Of a DNA stretch of 42,638 nt, positions 24,643 to 33,465 are shown piece after piece; within the stretch, counting starts at the first letter, position 1, and each line of letters begins with the position of its first letter. Source of the stretch: Candidatus Poribacteria bacterium. GTDB lineage: Bacteria > Poribacteria > WGA-4E > WGA-3G. The stretch spans positions 1-42,638 of the forward strand of contig JAJEAG010000066.1 in the NCBI GenBank assembly GCA_022824265.1, in the 5' to 3' direction. The translations under genes and the position numbers were made by a program. The notes beneath the pieces are model-generated. The model ran no database searches and was not told the DNA's origin. It was given only the letters and a program-made list of their open reading frames with translations.

Positions 24643-27159
24643 CTACCAAGCGCGAATCTTAGACAATTCAGTCTGCTTTTGACACAAATTAGCATAAGTG
24701 CCATCTTGTGTAATTAGTTCCTCATGCGTGCCGATTTCGTCTACCTCTCCCTCTTTCAACACTACAAGTCGATGTGCATATTTTAGGGTAGATAACCTAT
24801 GTGCAATAGCGAACACCGTTCTCCCTTTGACAAGTCGTTCTAATGCTTCTTGTATCTTTGATTCTGTTTCGGTATCAATGGATGATGTTGCTTCATCAAG
24901 TATTAGGATACGCGGGTTTTTTAGTATTGCTCGTGCAATTGAGATACGTTGTCGTTCTCCACCAGAAACACGTGCACCCCTTTCTCCAACCATTGTATCA
25001 TAACCATCAGGGAATTTGATGATAAAATCATGTGCATTCGCAGCTTTTGCTGCTGCGATGATCTCACGTCGGGAGGATCCTGGTTTTGAATAACCGATAT
25101 TATCAGCAATTGAGCCTTCAAATAGGAAGGGGTCTTGTAGTACGACACCGACCTGTTGACGAAGTGTTTTAATCCGAATATCTTTGCTATCGTGTCCATC
25201 TATAACAATTGCACCTCGGTTTGGGTCGTAAAAACGGGTTATCAGATTGACAAGTGTACTTTTTCCTGCACCACTATGTCCAACTAATCCGATCATCTCA
25301 CCTGGTTGAACCTGAAAACTAACTCCGTTGAGTGCATACTTTTCGTTATCGTAAGTGAAATATACATCCTTGAACTCAATTGAACCTTTGATATTTGCTA
25401 ATGCAATAGCATCTTTTTTATCTGCTACATTTGGCGGTGTATCCAAAATTTCGAATACGCGTTCTGCAGAAGTGCCTGCGCGTATAAATCTTTCGTTCAT
25501 TTGACATAAAGTTCTCACAGGACCAAAGAATTGCATCATGTATGATTGAAACATGACAAGCGTACCAAGAGTGAGATTACCTTGGAAGAGATGCCATCCA
25601 CCGACAAACCAAATAATTATCGTCCCAGAAAAAGTAATGAACTGCATAATCGGATAGTAGAGTGTTCCAAGTTTTGCAGCATTCATTTCACCTGAAAACA
25701 CTTGGTAAGTCATTTCATTAAACCGACTAATCTCGTATCGTTCTCGTGCGAATGCTTTAACAACTCTGACACCGGGAATGGTACTCGCAAGGATTGTGCT
25801 AATGTTAGAATAGCGTTTCCATAAGACCTGATAAACTTTACTCATCTTTTTACCAAAAAAGACTGTAAAGAAGATAAGACACGGGATTGGAATTAGCGTC
25901 CATAGTGCCAGTTGCCAACTTGTGATAAACATAATTATACACATATAGATGAGCGAAAAAGAATCCCCAATAATGTCCTGCATTCCATTCGCTATAAAGT
26001 CTCGTAGTCTTGATACATCATGCGTAATCCTTGACATCAGATTACCTGTATCGCGTTCATGGAAGAAATCAATAGAAAGTGCGTTTAGATGTTCGTAGGT
26101 CTCGTTTTGTAGTCGTCTGGTGATATTCTGACCCACCCATGCCATCATATATCCACGAATAGCAGCAATGACCATTGAAAAAACTCTAATACTTGCCATA
26201 AATACAACGATCCAGACAAGATGTCCCAAACTCCCTCCCAGTGGCATAGTGAACCATCCGCTTAATAGGTCTTTGATGCCTTCCAGAATTCCCCAACTCG
26301 TTTCTGGCATCTGCTCTGGGATAGGTTGATTGTTTTGTACTGCCGCAGAGACTACATTTCCTGCGGGGTCAAGGATATTATCCACGATTTCTCTACTTAA
26401 GATAGGTGGAAGCACACCGATGAACCGCATTATTAACATGATTATGAAAGCAGGAATCATGACATGTAGAAATGGGATTGCATATTTGAATAATCGGATA
26501 ATGAGTTTGCTGTTTTGAACACAGTTTATACAGACTCCGGTCCAACTTGGAATGGGTTGTCCACACTTATCACATTTGCTTCTGTCTCCCCCTCGTTGTA
26601 ATCCAAGGGTATCCCCCGCTTTTGGACCACGCCTACCGCGTCGTCCTCCAGGACCCGGACCACGTCCTCTGCGTTCTTCCCCAGCACCATCTTTATTTAA
26701 CGAAGATAATTTTTCTAATTCTGATACAGTAAGGTTAAATTTTGGCGTGTATTTTTTGGAATAGCGCGCCAATTCAACGGCATTATCCGAAGTTGTAATC
26801 TTGAGAATGTTGTTTCCATACATCTCAAGGATTTCAATGTCTTCTATGGCGTTAAGAGGTATTTCTTGTAAGTCGTGTCCGAGAACACTGTTCTGATTAA
26901 ATACAATAATTCGTTTATCAGTAGCTAATAACCAATCTTTTCCATAAGTGCCGTCAAACCGCAGATCGGTTGAAACAGCAACCTTTATTTCCTCCCCAGT
27001 ATCAAGTAGTTCTTGTGCCCTTTTTTCCAGAAGTTCAGGTACTTCTTCCTTCGTCGTTAGCTCGTTGTTCTCTTTTCTCCGGCGCGGTTTACCACCGTAA
27101 GAACTCATTCCCATTCGGCGTGAACTGCCGCGTCCTGAACCAGACATTGGACTGTGCAT
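24643..27159 (-). CDS. ABC exporter (fused permease-ATPase) with PH-like and zinc-ribbon N-terminal extension
   Basis: The protein has 838 residues, about 250 more than a normal half-transporter. Residues 1-35 are basic and Gly/Ser-rich. About 45-140 form a bacterial PH-like domain (DWLLATDKRIIVFNQ). A Gly/Arg-rich linker follows, then a zinc ribbon (Cys186, Cys189, Cys200, Cys203). The transmembrane domain (about 215-560) has an extra loop near 265-300. The ATPase has Walker A VGHSGAGKST, signature VSGGERQR, Walker B ILILDEATSSID and the switch His in AIAHRLST. It exports an unknown substrate as a homodimer. It is paired with the DUF1854 gene downstream. Confidence 0.92.
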   Translation of the reverse strand: MHSPMSGSGRGSSRRMGMSSYGGKPRRRKENNELTTKEEVPELLEKRAQELLDTGEEIKVAVSTDLRFDGTYGKDWLLATDKRIIVFNQNSVLGHDLQEIPLNAIEDIEILEMYGNNILKITTSDNAVELARYSKKYTPKFNLTVSELEKLSSLNKDGAGEERRGRGPGPGGRRGRRGPKAGDTLGLQRGGDRSKCDKCGQPIPSWTGVCINCVQNSKLIIRLFKYAIPFLHVMIPAFIIMLIMRFIGVLPPILSREIVDNILDPAGNVVSAAVQNNQPIPEQMPETSWGILEGIKDLLSGWFTMPLGGSLGHLVWIVVFMASIRVFSMVIAAIRGYMMAWVGQNITRRLQNETYEHLNALSIDFFHERDTGNLMSRITHDVSRLRDFIANGMQDIIGDSFSLIYMCIIMFITSWQLALWTLIPIPCLIFFTVFFGKKMSKVYQVLWKRYSNISTILASTIPGVRVVKAFARERYEISRFNEMTYQVFSGEMNAAKLGTLYYPIMQFITFSGTIIIWFVGGWHLFQGNLTLGTLVMFQSYMMQFFGPVRTLCQMNERFIRAGTSAERVFEILDTPPNVADKKDAIALANIKGSIEFKDVYFTYDNEKYALNGVSFQVQPGEMIGLVGHSGAGKSTLVNLITRFYDPNRGAIVIDGHDSKDIRIKTLRQQVGVVLQDPFLFEGSIADNIGYSKPGSSRREIIAAAKAANAHDFIIKFPDGYDTMVGERGARVSGGERQRISIARAILKNPRILILDEATSSIDTETESKIQEALERLVKGRTVFAIAHRLSTLKYAHRLVVLKEGEVDEIGTHEELITQDGTYANLCQKQTELSKIRAW

Positions 27160-27205
27160 AAATCAATCTCCAGAAAACAAATAAATTAGAATGGCAATTG
27201 AACTA

Positions 27206-27226
27206 TATCTACATTTGCTGTAGATA
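27206..27226. promoter_or_regulatory. Inverted repeat upstream of the ABC gene
   Basis: TATCTACA (27206-27213) and TGTAGATA (27219-27226) are separated by TTTGC, 47 bases upstream of the ABC start. It is a candidate operator, or could be chance. Confidence 0.3.
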
Positions 27227-27319
27227 ATAAATGCTGTCTGACTAATATCAAGTTTCACTAAATTTGCTTTCTTTTTTAACGAATTATAGTGTAAAAGGTT
27301 GAAGAAAACTTTACATTAT

Positions 27320-27653
27320 CAAACGTTCCGTTCAAAACCCAATTCTTTAGGTTTGGGATGTCCAACGGCTAATATCTCCATTCTTGAAAAAGTCGTATGA
27401 AGATTAAAAAATAAATTAGGTAATTCGGACCTAAACCCGGTAGGTGCGGTTTCCTAACCGCACCAGACGCTAAAAGGAACTAAAATTTACCCGATTAAAT
27501 TCTTAATCTTCATTTGGAGGTGCAGTTGGGGCATCAATTGTTGGAGTAGGCTTTGTCCGACTTTCTTTGAAAGCAAAGGTTGTTGATCCCACGATCTACC
27601 CTGTGGCAAGGGGACTAAGAATCCCCCATGCTTTAGCAGGGGGAGTATGTCAA
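27320..27653 (+). mobile_element. IS200/IS605-type deletion relic, interrupted by a MITE (copy iii)
   Basis: The left end TTATCAAACGTTCCGTTCAA (27316-27335), a hairpin with CCCAA/TTGGG, and GGATGTCCAACGGCTAA match copy i. After the MITE at 27397-27513 come GTTGGGGCATCAA (as at the 3' end of the decayed tnpB) and the right-end hairpin CCCCCATGCTTTAGCAGGGGG, then AGTATGTCAA (27641-27653). Most of tnpB is gone. Confidence 0.75.
27397..27513. repeat. MITE-2 copy A, inserted in the IS605 relic
   Basis: Ends ATGAAGATTAA and TTAATCTTCAT are perfect inverted repeats for at least 11 bases. The similarity continues inward (AAATTAGGTAATT / AATTTACCCGATT). In the middle is a hairpin GGTGCGGTTTCCTAACCGCACC. 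A second copy lies at 33251-33369. Confidence 0.75.
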
Positions 27654-27670
27654 TGAGTTACTAATTTACC

Positions 27671-27699
27671 TTGAGACCTTTAATGAAATATGCTATTAT
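27671..27699 (+). promoter_or_regulatory. Promoter of the AIM24-family gene
   Basis: TTGAGA (27671-27676) and TATTAT (27694-27699) with 17-base spacing lie about 100 bases before the start codon and just outside the IS relic. Confidence 0.6.
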
Positions 27700-27802
27700 T
27701 ACAACAGGAGTTTATGGGTTTTGAGTAGCAATAGCAATATACCCTACAATATAGAGATTCAAAAAATAAACACATTCATTAGAACGATGTGAGGATACAT
27801 AA

Positions 27803-28534
27803 ATGCAAAGCCACGAAGTAGATTACGAAATAATTGGAAAAGATATACAGGTCGTTGAAGTAGAACTTGACAGAGACGAGACAATCGTTGCGGAAGCCGG
27901 TGCAATGAATTGGATGGAAGAGGACATAACATTTGAAGCAAAGATGGGTGATGGCACCAGTGGCAATGATGGTTTGATGGGTAAGTTCCTTAGTGCTGGT
28001 AAGCGTGCACTTACTGGTGAATCCTTATTCATGACCCACTTTACGAACACAAGTAACAACAAAAGACGCGTTGCATTCGCTGCACCTTATCCGGGTCATA
28101 TCATACCAATTGATCTGGGACAAATGGGTGGAGAGTTAACTTGCCAAAAGGATGCGTTTCTCTGTGCTGCGCTGGGAACAGAACTAAGCATCGCCTTTTC
28201 AAAGAGATTAGGTGCTGGCTTTTTTGGTGGTGAAGGATTTATCTTACAGCTGCTTCGTGGCGATGGTATGGCTTTTATACATGCTGGTGGCACAGTAATT
28301 CAAAAGGAACTTGCAAACGAGACTCTCCGTATTGACACTGGTTGTCTCGTAGCCTTTACTTCAGGAATATCCTATAACATTGAAAGGATCAAAGGATTAA
28401 AGTCGATGTTTTTCGGGGGTGAAGGATTATTTCTTGCGACTCTTGAAGGTACAGGTACTGTTTTCCTTCAAAGTCTTCCATTCTCAAAGTTGGCTGATCG
28501 GATTATTGAACAAGTTCCGAGACGAAGCAGTTAG
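27803..28534 (+). CDS. AIM24 / TIGR00266 family protein
   Basis: The 243-residue protein follows the TIGR00266 pattern: [20 protein letters not shown], then [12 protein letters not shown], the loop [20 protein letters not shown] with F-x-N-T after it, [16 protein letters not shown], and the closing blocks [22 protein letters not shown] and [25 protein letters not shown]. It forms a beta-rich trimeric fold of unknown biochemical role, found in bacteria and, as AIM24, in mitochondria. Length is typical. GAGGA precedes the ATG. It is monocistronic. Confidence 0.9.
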   Translation: MQSHEVDYEIIGKDIQVVEVELDRDETIVAEAGAMNWMEEDITFEAKMGDGTSGNDGLMGKFLSAGKRALTGESLFMTHFTNTSNNKRRVAFAAPYPGHIIPIDLGQMGGELTCQKDAFLCAALGTELSIAFSKRLGAGFFGGEGFILQLLRGDGMAFIHAGGTVIQKELANETLRIDTGCLVAFTSGISYNIERIKGLKSMFFGGEGLFLATLEGTGTVFLQSLPFSKLADRIIEQVPRRSS

Positions 28535-29010
28535 TCGTGGTTGTATCATTTTAGTGCACCATAAGCGTCAATTTAGTGCGCAACTTAGGGCATCTGATAC
28601 ACCTGTCGCCCCGCTGGGGCTTGCTATTAATAGGATCAACGATTACTATACACCTTTCGCCCCTCTGGGGCTATAGTGTACATGTCACGGGCTTGCTACG
28701 GGCGAGGGGACCTCGCCCCTACGATGTTGTCTGAACCAGGATTTTCAGGATTACAGGATTTTCAGGATTAGGAGTTGGTGAGTATATATTCCGTTGTCCA
28801 GGATAAAGACTACCTTTTGCCAAGGAATTTTGGCATACAAATCTCTTATCCTATAAATCCTGGTTCAGACATAATACATGTCGGAGGTGGCGTTGTTCGC
28901 TCCGACCTACGAGGATGTCCGAGGCGCAATGAATTGCGCGACTACAAACGGATTTTTTTCTAAAATTGACGCATATAGAGCGAGGATGTAAAAAATGTAC
29001 GGAATATTCA
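28535..29010. repeat. Repeat-filled intergenic region
   Basis: No gene is seen in 476 bases. It contains, in order, two GC-rich GGGGC hairpin-like units (28608-28673), a GGGCGAGG/CCTCGCCC hairpin with CTAC tail (28700-28722), the inverted-repeat element at 28728-28871, a TCGGAG/CTCCGA hairpin with CCTAC tail (28881-28910) and a GCGCAAT/ATTGCGC hairpin with GACTAC tail (28924-28945). Confidence 0.75.
28728..28871. repeat. MITE-5 candidate with 17-bp perfect inverted repeats
   Basis: TGTCTGAACCAGGATTT (28728-28744) is repeated inverted and perfect at 28855-28871. Next to the left end are short tandem CAGGATTTTCAGGATTA units (28738-28772). Confidence 0.65.
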
Positions 29011-30033
29011 TCACCAATGTAGATCAAAGAAATCGTAATTTGTTGAGGTGATTTGCTGCATGTTGCTGGTTTCAACATCTAAGATGAAGATTTCACTTGT
29101 GCGTCTTCCGTCCTTATTGCCTCCAATGAATGCAACATTTGTTCCGTCTGGACTCCATGTTGCATGATGTCCACGGTAAAAACTTAGATTTTGATAACTC
29201 ACGAATTTGCCCTTTTCAACTGTTGCGACACATATATCACCTGAAGTATAAAAAAGTACGTGATTTCCATCTGGTGACCATTCTTCTATACTATCACATG
29301 GTGGTTCGTTGAGTTGCAGAAACCACGACCTACCCATACTGACGACATCAGGCTCTGCTATTGCAAGGAGTCCATCGGTTTTAAATGCGATCCATTTTTT
29401 ATTTGGAGACCACTGGGGCCATTGCGTGCCTTCTGGCAATATTTCAGCCAATCTTCTGTGAGGGGTTTTAACTTTTTCACCTTTCACATCCCAATGTAAC
29501 CACCCTTTTGACCACTGCATTGTCCGCCATCGCTTTATTTTTCCATCCACCGTTACCTCCCAATTTTCCAATCGATCTTTTGGTCGGTCAATTTCTACTA
29601 CAACAAGAATGGCGTTACTTGATGGAGACCACCAGAAGTCGTGAATGTTGTACTGTTTTTTTATAAGTCTCTTTTTTTCACTGCCATCTGCCCACATGAC
29701 ATAAAGCTGTTTGTCCTGATTCAACCCGGTGATGTATGCAATTCGTTCCCTATCTGGTGACCATCTGGGTTTACGCGAAACATTATCGTCAGTAAGTCGT
29801 TGGAAATCTGTTCCGTCTGGATTTATCGTACAGATGTTAAATTGATGAAATTCCCACCAATTTGATGTATCACTACCTTTCGGCAAAGTCCGTGTTGCAG
29901 CTCGGAAACCGTCTTCATTCTGGAGTGGTTCACGGATGGTAAATACCAATTTACCTGCACTATCTTCGGCAAATCCAATTCCGTTTATTAAGGCAACTAA
30001 CACTAAGACACTAATCGTATATTTTATCCACAT
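29011..30033 (-). CDS. Secreted TolB-like beta-propeller protein
   Basis: The 340-residue protein starts with a signal peptide (ISVLVLVALINGIGFA, cleavage near 22). At least five propeller blades are visible from the W-S-P-(D/N)-G-x-x-(I/V)-A-F repeat: RWSPDRERIAYI, WWSPSSNAILVV, QWSPNKKWIAFK, EWSPDGNHVLFY and TWSPDGTNVAFI. The motif ICTINPDGTDFQRLT is the classic TolB/PD40 blade edge. Without a C-terminal peptidase domain it is probably a binding protein of the periplasm or surface. It is a single gene. Confidence 0.82.
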   Translation of the reverse strand: MWIKYTISVLVLVALINGIGFAEDSAGKLVFTIREPLQNEDGFRAATRTLPKGSDTSNWWEFHQFNICTINPDGTDFQRLTDDNVSRKPRWSPDRERIAYITGLNQDKQLYVMWADGSEKKRLIKKQYNIHDFWWSPSSNAILVVVEIDRPKDRLENWEVTVDGKIKRWRTMQWSKGWLHWDVKGEKVKTPHRRLAEILPEGTQWPQWSPNKKWIAFKTDGLLAIAEPDVVSMGRSWFLQLNEPPCDSIEEWSPDGNHVLFYTSGDICVATVEKGKFVSYQNLSFYRGHHATWSPDGTNVAFIGGNKDGRRTSEIFILDVETSNMQQITSTNYDFFDLHW

Positions 30034-30073
30034 TTAATCACCTTTTTATGAAGGGTTGATGTGATGCTCTACA

Positions 30074-30196
30074 TAACGTGAGTTCGGGAAAACGAATTTT
30101 GGCGTGCTGTGCGGTTAGGAAACCGCACCTACCGTTGTTATTAAGGTAATATTTGGGAAAATAGCATATCATTTTTCTTATACCGAACTCACGTTA
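30074..30196. repeat. MITE-4 candidate between leuS and the propeller gene
   Basis: TAACGTGAGTTCGG (30074-30087) and CCGAACTCACGTTA (30183-30196) are perfect 14-base inverted ends. A GCGGTTAGGAAACCGCACCTAC hairpin unit lies inside (30110-30131). It is the whole content of the gap apart from flanks. Confidence 0.65.
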
Positions 30197-30212
30197 CATA
30201 CGTTTTTAGGAT

Positions 30213-32765
30213 CTAAACGACTATGTTGATAAGACGATTCGGCACGACGATTACTTTCCGAATTGGTTTTCCATCAATAAAACGTTGAACCCGTTCATCT
30301 GCAAGGGCGGCTTCTTCTATCTCTTTGTCAGTAGCATCTGCGGGGAGTTGTAGACGATTACGGAGTTTTCCATTTACTTGTGCAACTATAGTGATTGTGG
30401 CAGTTTCCAAGACATTCTCGTCGTATTGGGGCCAAGAAGCGTGTGCAATGAAACCTGTTTCACCGAGACGGTGCCACAATTCTTGCGCGATGTGCGGGGC
30501 ATAAGGTGCAAGTAGATGAAGGAATATCTTTATTGTCTCCTTCGGTAATGTTTCTGTCTTTGTTGCCGTATTAACAAATATCATCATCTGACTAATCGCG
30601 GTATTCATTTTGTCAATAGATTCTGTGTCTTCTGTTACTTGCTTGATAGTCTTATGAAGTTCACGCCAGAGTTCAGATTCTGTTGTGCCGTCAGCGTCAG
30701 TTAACTTTTCATTAAGTTCGTTGTTATACTGATTCACAACAAGTCTCCAAACGCGGTGAAGGAATCCATTTACACCTTCAACACCGGCATCCTGCCACGG
30801 CGCGCTTTTGGTAACTGGTCCAATAAATATGAGATAAAGCCGTAACGCATCAGCACCATATTTGTCAATAACATCGTTTGTATTTATGACATTAAAACGA
30901 GATTTTGACATTTTCTCCATTTGGACGTGTAAGGGTTTATCAGAAGATTTCGCGATCGCTTTTTCTTTTTCTCTTTCCACTTCGTGTGGATAATAGTATT
31001 TCCCCGCATCATCTTGGAAAGATTCGGCAAGAATAGTGCCTTGGTTGAGTAGCTTTTGGAAGGGTTCTTTTGTGGATACTAAACCGATGTCGTAAAGCAC
31101 TTTATGCCAGAACCGTGCATAAAGCAGATGTAGTACTGCGTGTTCTGCACCACCCATGTATTGGTCTACAGGCATCCAATACTTTTCAAGTGTAGTATCA
31201 TACGGGACATCTGTATTGTGTGCATCCAAAAACCTTAGATAATACCAACAGGATCCTGCCCACTGAGGCATGATGTTTGTCTCTCTGGTTGCGGTCTGAC
31301 CATCAGGAAGTTTTACCTTTAACCATGACTCATCGGCGCGAGCGAGTGGTGGTTTACCATCCTCTGTCGGTTTATAGGCATCGATTGATGGAAGTTCTAC
31401 CGGTAATTGATCATCAGGAATTTGGACAATAGTTCCGTCATCAAGATGTGCGAGTGGGAAAGGTTCACCCCAGTATCTTTGTCTTGAGAAAAGCCAATCC
31501 CTAAGTCGATACTGAACTTGACGAGTGCCTCTATTTTCTTTCTCAAGCCATGTGATCATTTTCTCTTTTGCATCGTCAACCTGTAACCCGTTGAGAAAAT
31601 CGGAGTTAACACATACACCATCACCTTCAAAAGCCTCCTCTTCAATCGGCTTTTCCCCACCACTGATTACCTCAACGATAGGAATGTCAAAAGTTTTGGC
31701 AAATTCATGGTCGCGTTCATCGTGTCCCGGAACAGCCATGATAGCACCTGTGCCGTAAGTCATTAGGACATAATCTGCTACCCAAATTGGGACAGGTTGG
31801 TTGTTACATGGGTTGATAGCGTAAGCACCCGTGAATACACCGGTTTTTTCAGTTGCCAGGTCTGTGCGTTGGAGATCGGTTTTGTTGACAGCATCGTTGA
31901 CATAAGCATTAACTTTATCTGCAGCATCGGGATGTGTTATTTCTGAAACGAGTGGATGTTCAGGTGCAAGCACACAGTAGGTTGCCCCAAAGAGTGTATC
32001 TGGACGTGTTGTGAAAACGGTGAATGTTGCATCACTATCTTTGATGTCAAATATAATATCAGCACCTTCGGATTTACCAATCCAATGCCTTTGCATCTCT
32101 TTGAGTCCATCGGGCCAATTCAGTAGATCTAAGTCTTCCAATAACCGATCTGCATATACGGTTATTTTTAGCATCCACTGGTGCATGAGACGACGTTCAA
32201 CGGGATCACCGGTTTCAACATATTTTCCATCTTTAACCTCTTCATTAGAGAGGACGGTGCCTAATGCTGGACACCAGTTGACAGGAACTTTGGCAAGGTA
32301 TGCTAAGTCTTTCTCATAGAGTCTGAGGAAAATCCATTGTGTCCATCTGTAATAGTCTGGAAGGGATGTGTCAATTTTGCGAGACCAATCGTAGGAGAGA
32401 CCAATTCGTTGAATCTGCTGTTGAAAAGTTTCTGTATTCCGTTTTGTGATATGTGCTGGATGTTCATTCTCACGCACTGCTGTGCGTTCAGTTGGCAGTC
32501 CGAAAGCATCCCACCCCATCGGGTGCATGACATGGTAGCCTTGCATACGCTTATAATTAGCGAGGACATCTGTCGGAACATAATTCTTAGCATGACCTAT
32601 ATGGAGTCCTGCTCCAGAAGTGTATGGAAACATTCCGAGTACATAAAATTTAGGTTTTTTTTGTAATGTCTCGATATCATTTGGGATTTTGAATGCTTCC
32701 TGTTCTTTCCATTTTATTTGCCAGTATGGCTCTATCTCTCCTGGGGCATAACTGTGGTTCTCCAT
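30213..32765 (-). CDS. leuS: Leucyl-tRNA synthetase
   Basis: The 850-residue class Ia synthetase charges tRNA-Leu. Catalytic signatures are HIGH at 55-58 (GAGLHIGHAKNY) and KMSKS near 620 (KMSKSRFNVIN). The CP1 editing domain has VFTTRPDTLFGATY and MAVPGHDERDHEFA with the editing Asp. WCPALGTVLSNEEV and GSCWYYLRFLDAHN (zinc-less form) follow, then an anticodon-binding domain and the C-terminal VQVNGKLR-like IVAQVNGKLRNRL. Length is like E. coli. AAGGAG lies upstream of the ATG. Confidence 0.97.
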   Translation of the reverse strand: MENHSYAPGEIEPYWQIKWKEQEAFKIPNDIETLQKKPKFYVLGMFPYTSGAGLHIGHAKNYVPTDVLANYKRMQGYHVMHPMGWDAFGLPTERTAVRENEHPAHITKRNTETFQQQIQRIGLSYDWSRKIDTSLPDYYRWTQWIFLRLYEKDLAYLAKVPVNWCPALGTVLSNEEVKDGKYVETGDPVERRLMHQWMLKITVYADRLLEDLDLLNWPDGLKEMQRHWIGKSEGADIIFDIKDSDATFTVFTTRPDTLFGATYCVLAPEHPLVSEITHPDAADKVNAYVNDAVNKTDLQRTDLATEKTGVFTGAYAINPCNNQPVPIWVADYVLMTYGTGAIMAVPGHDERDHEFAKTFDIPIVEVISGGEKPIEEEAFEGDGVCVNSDFLNGLQVDDAKEKMITWLEKENRGTRQVQYRLRDWLFSRQRYWGEPFPLAHLDDGTIVQIPDDQLPVELPSIDAYKPTEDGKPPLARADESWLKVKLPDGQTATRETNIMPQWAGSCWYYLRFLDAHNTDVPYDTTLEKYWMPVDQYMGGAEHAVLHLLYARFWHKVLYDIGLVSTKEPFQKLLNQGTILAESFQDDAGKYYYPHEVEREKEKAIAKSSDKPLHVQMEKMSKSRFNVINTNDVIDKYGADALRLYLIFIGPVTKSAPWQDAGVEGVNGFLHRVWRLVVNQYNNELNEKLTDADGTTESELWRELHKTIKQVTEDTESIDKMNTAISQMMIFVNTATKTETLPKETIKIFLHLLAPYAPHIAQELWHRLGETGFIAHASWPQYDENVLETATITIVAQVNGKLRNRLQLPADATDKEIEEAALADERVQRFIDGKPIRKVIVVPNRLINIVV

Positions 32766-32809
32766 TACGCGGTATCTCCTTATTGGCTATTATTGACAGA
32801 ACACGTTCT

Positions 32810-32938
32810 TATACCAATTCTAATAAATAAAACTACATTTGAGACTTTCATACTAATTTTAATGTAAGAGGCGCAATGAATTGCGCGACTACGAACGCGT
32901 TTTTTGTTAATGAGAAGTTATTATTTAGAAATGGTATT
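32810..32938. repeat. MITE-3 copy A, with IS630-like ends
   Basis: The left end TATACCAATTCTAATAAATA and the right end (reverse complement) AATACCATTTCTAAATAATA are imperfect inverted repeats. They match the IS630 relic end at 181-198. The core is the GCGCAAT/ATTGCGC hairpin with GACTAC tail. It sits directly upstream of leuS. Confidence 0.7.
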
Positions 32939-33173
32939 ACTGTATTTATAGATGAGCATTTTCTGAAATTATGCTATACTTAGTAATCGTTGTAGAATTT
33001 TAACACAAAATGATATACTGTGTCAAAACTAATCCACACCTTGTGGTTGAATTTACAGATCCTGAAAATGCGATAATGAGAGTCAATATTTATTGTCAAC
33101 AAAACTTACAGAAATCTCAAAAAAAATGTAACAATTTAAGATTATCCTTAAAACATTGAAAACAAGATTGAGT
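32939..33173. other. AT-rich spacer
   Basis: I see no gene, RNA or repeat of note between the two MITEs. Confidence 0.4.
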
Positions 33174-33418
33174 TATAGTAAAATTCGCAATTACTTGGAC
33201 ACTTTGGTAGGTTGGGTTAGTAAACCGAACTTGTGTAAATAATGCGGTTAATGAAGATTAAGAAATAAATTCGGTAATTTGATATTATAGCCTCTTCCAG
33301 CGCGCTTACAAAGCGCGCCTACAGGTTTTGGGGACATTAATATTACCGAAAGAATAAATTAATCTTCATAAAAGCGCGCCTACCAAGGCGTGTGAACATA
33401 TTTTTGGATTTCACTGTA
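33174..33418. repeat. MITE-1 copy interrupted by MITE-2
   Basis: It starts with TATAGTAAAATTCGCAATTA and CACTTTGGTAGGTT, and ends with the opposite MITE-1 end (TGTGAACATATTTTTGGATT, then TCACTGTA). The insert at 33251-33369 accounts for the extra length relative to the 125-base copy at 38233-38357. Confidence 0.7.
33251..33369. repeat. MITE-2 copy B, nested in MITE-1
   Basis: ATGAAGATTAAGAAATAAAT at the left and AATCTTCAT at the right match copy A at 27397-27513. The interior hairpin is different: GCGCGCTT ACA AAGCGCGC followed by CTAC (33300-33322). Confidence 0.72.
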
Positions 33419-33465
33419 ATATAGAAAAATTTCTATTCAAGTTCCAATATAGGAGAAGAATAGCA

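Noticed and set aside
28600-28950. CRISPR array
   Set aside because: The repeats differ in sequence and spacing and form individual hairpins; there are no regular direct repeats with uniform spacers and no cas genes.
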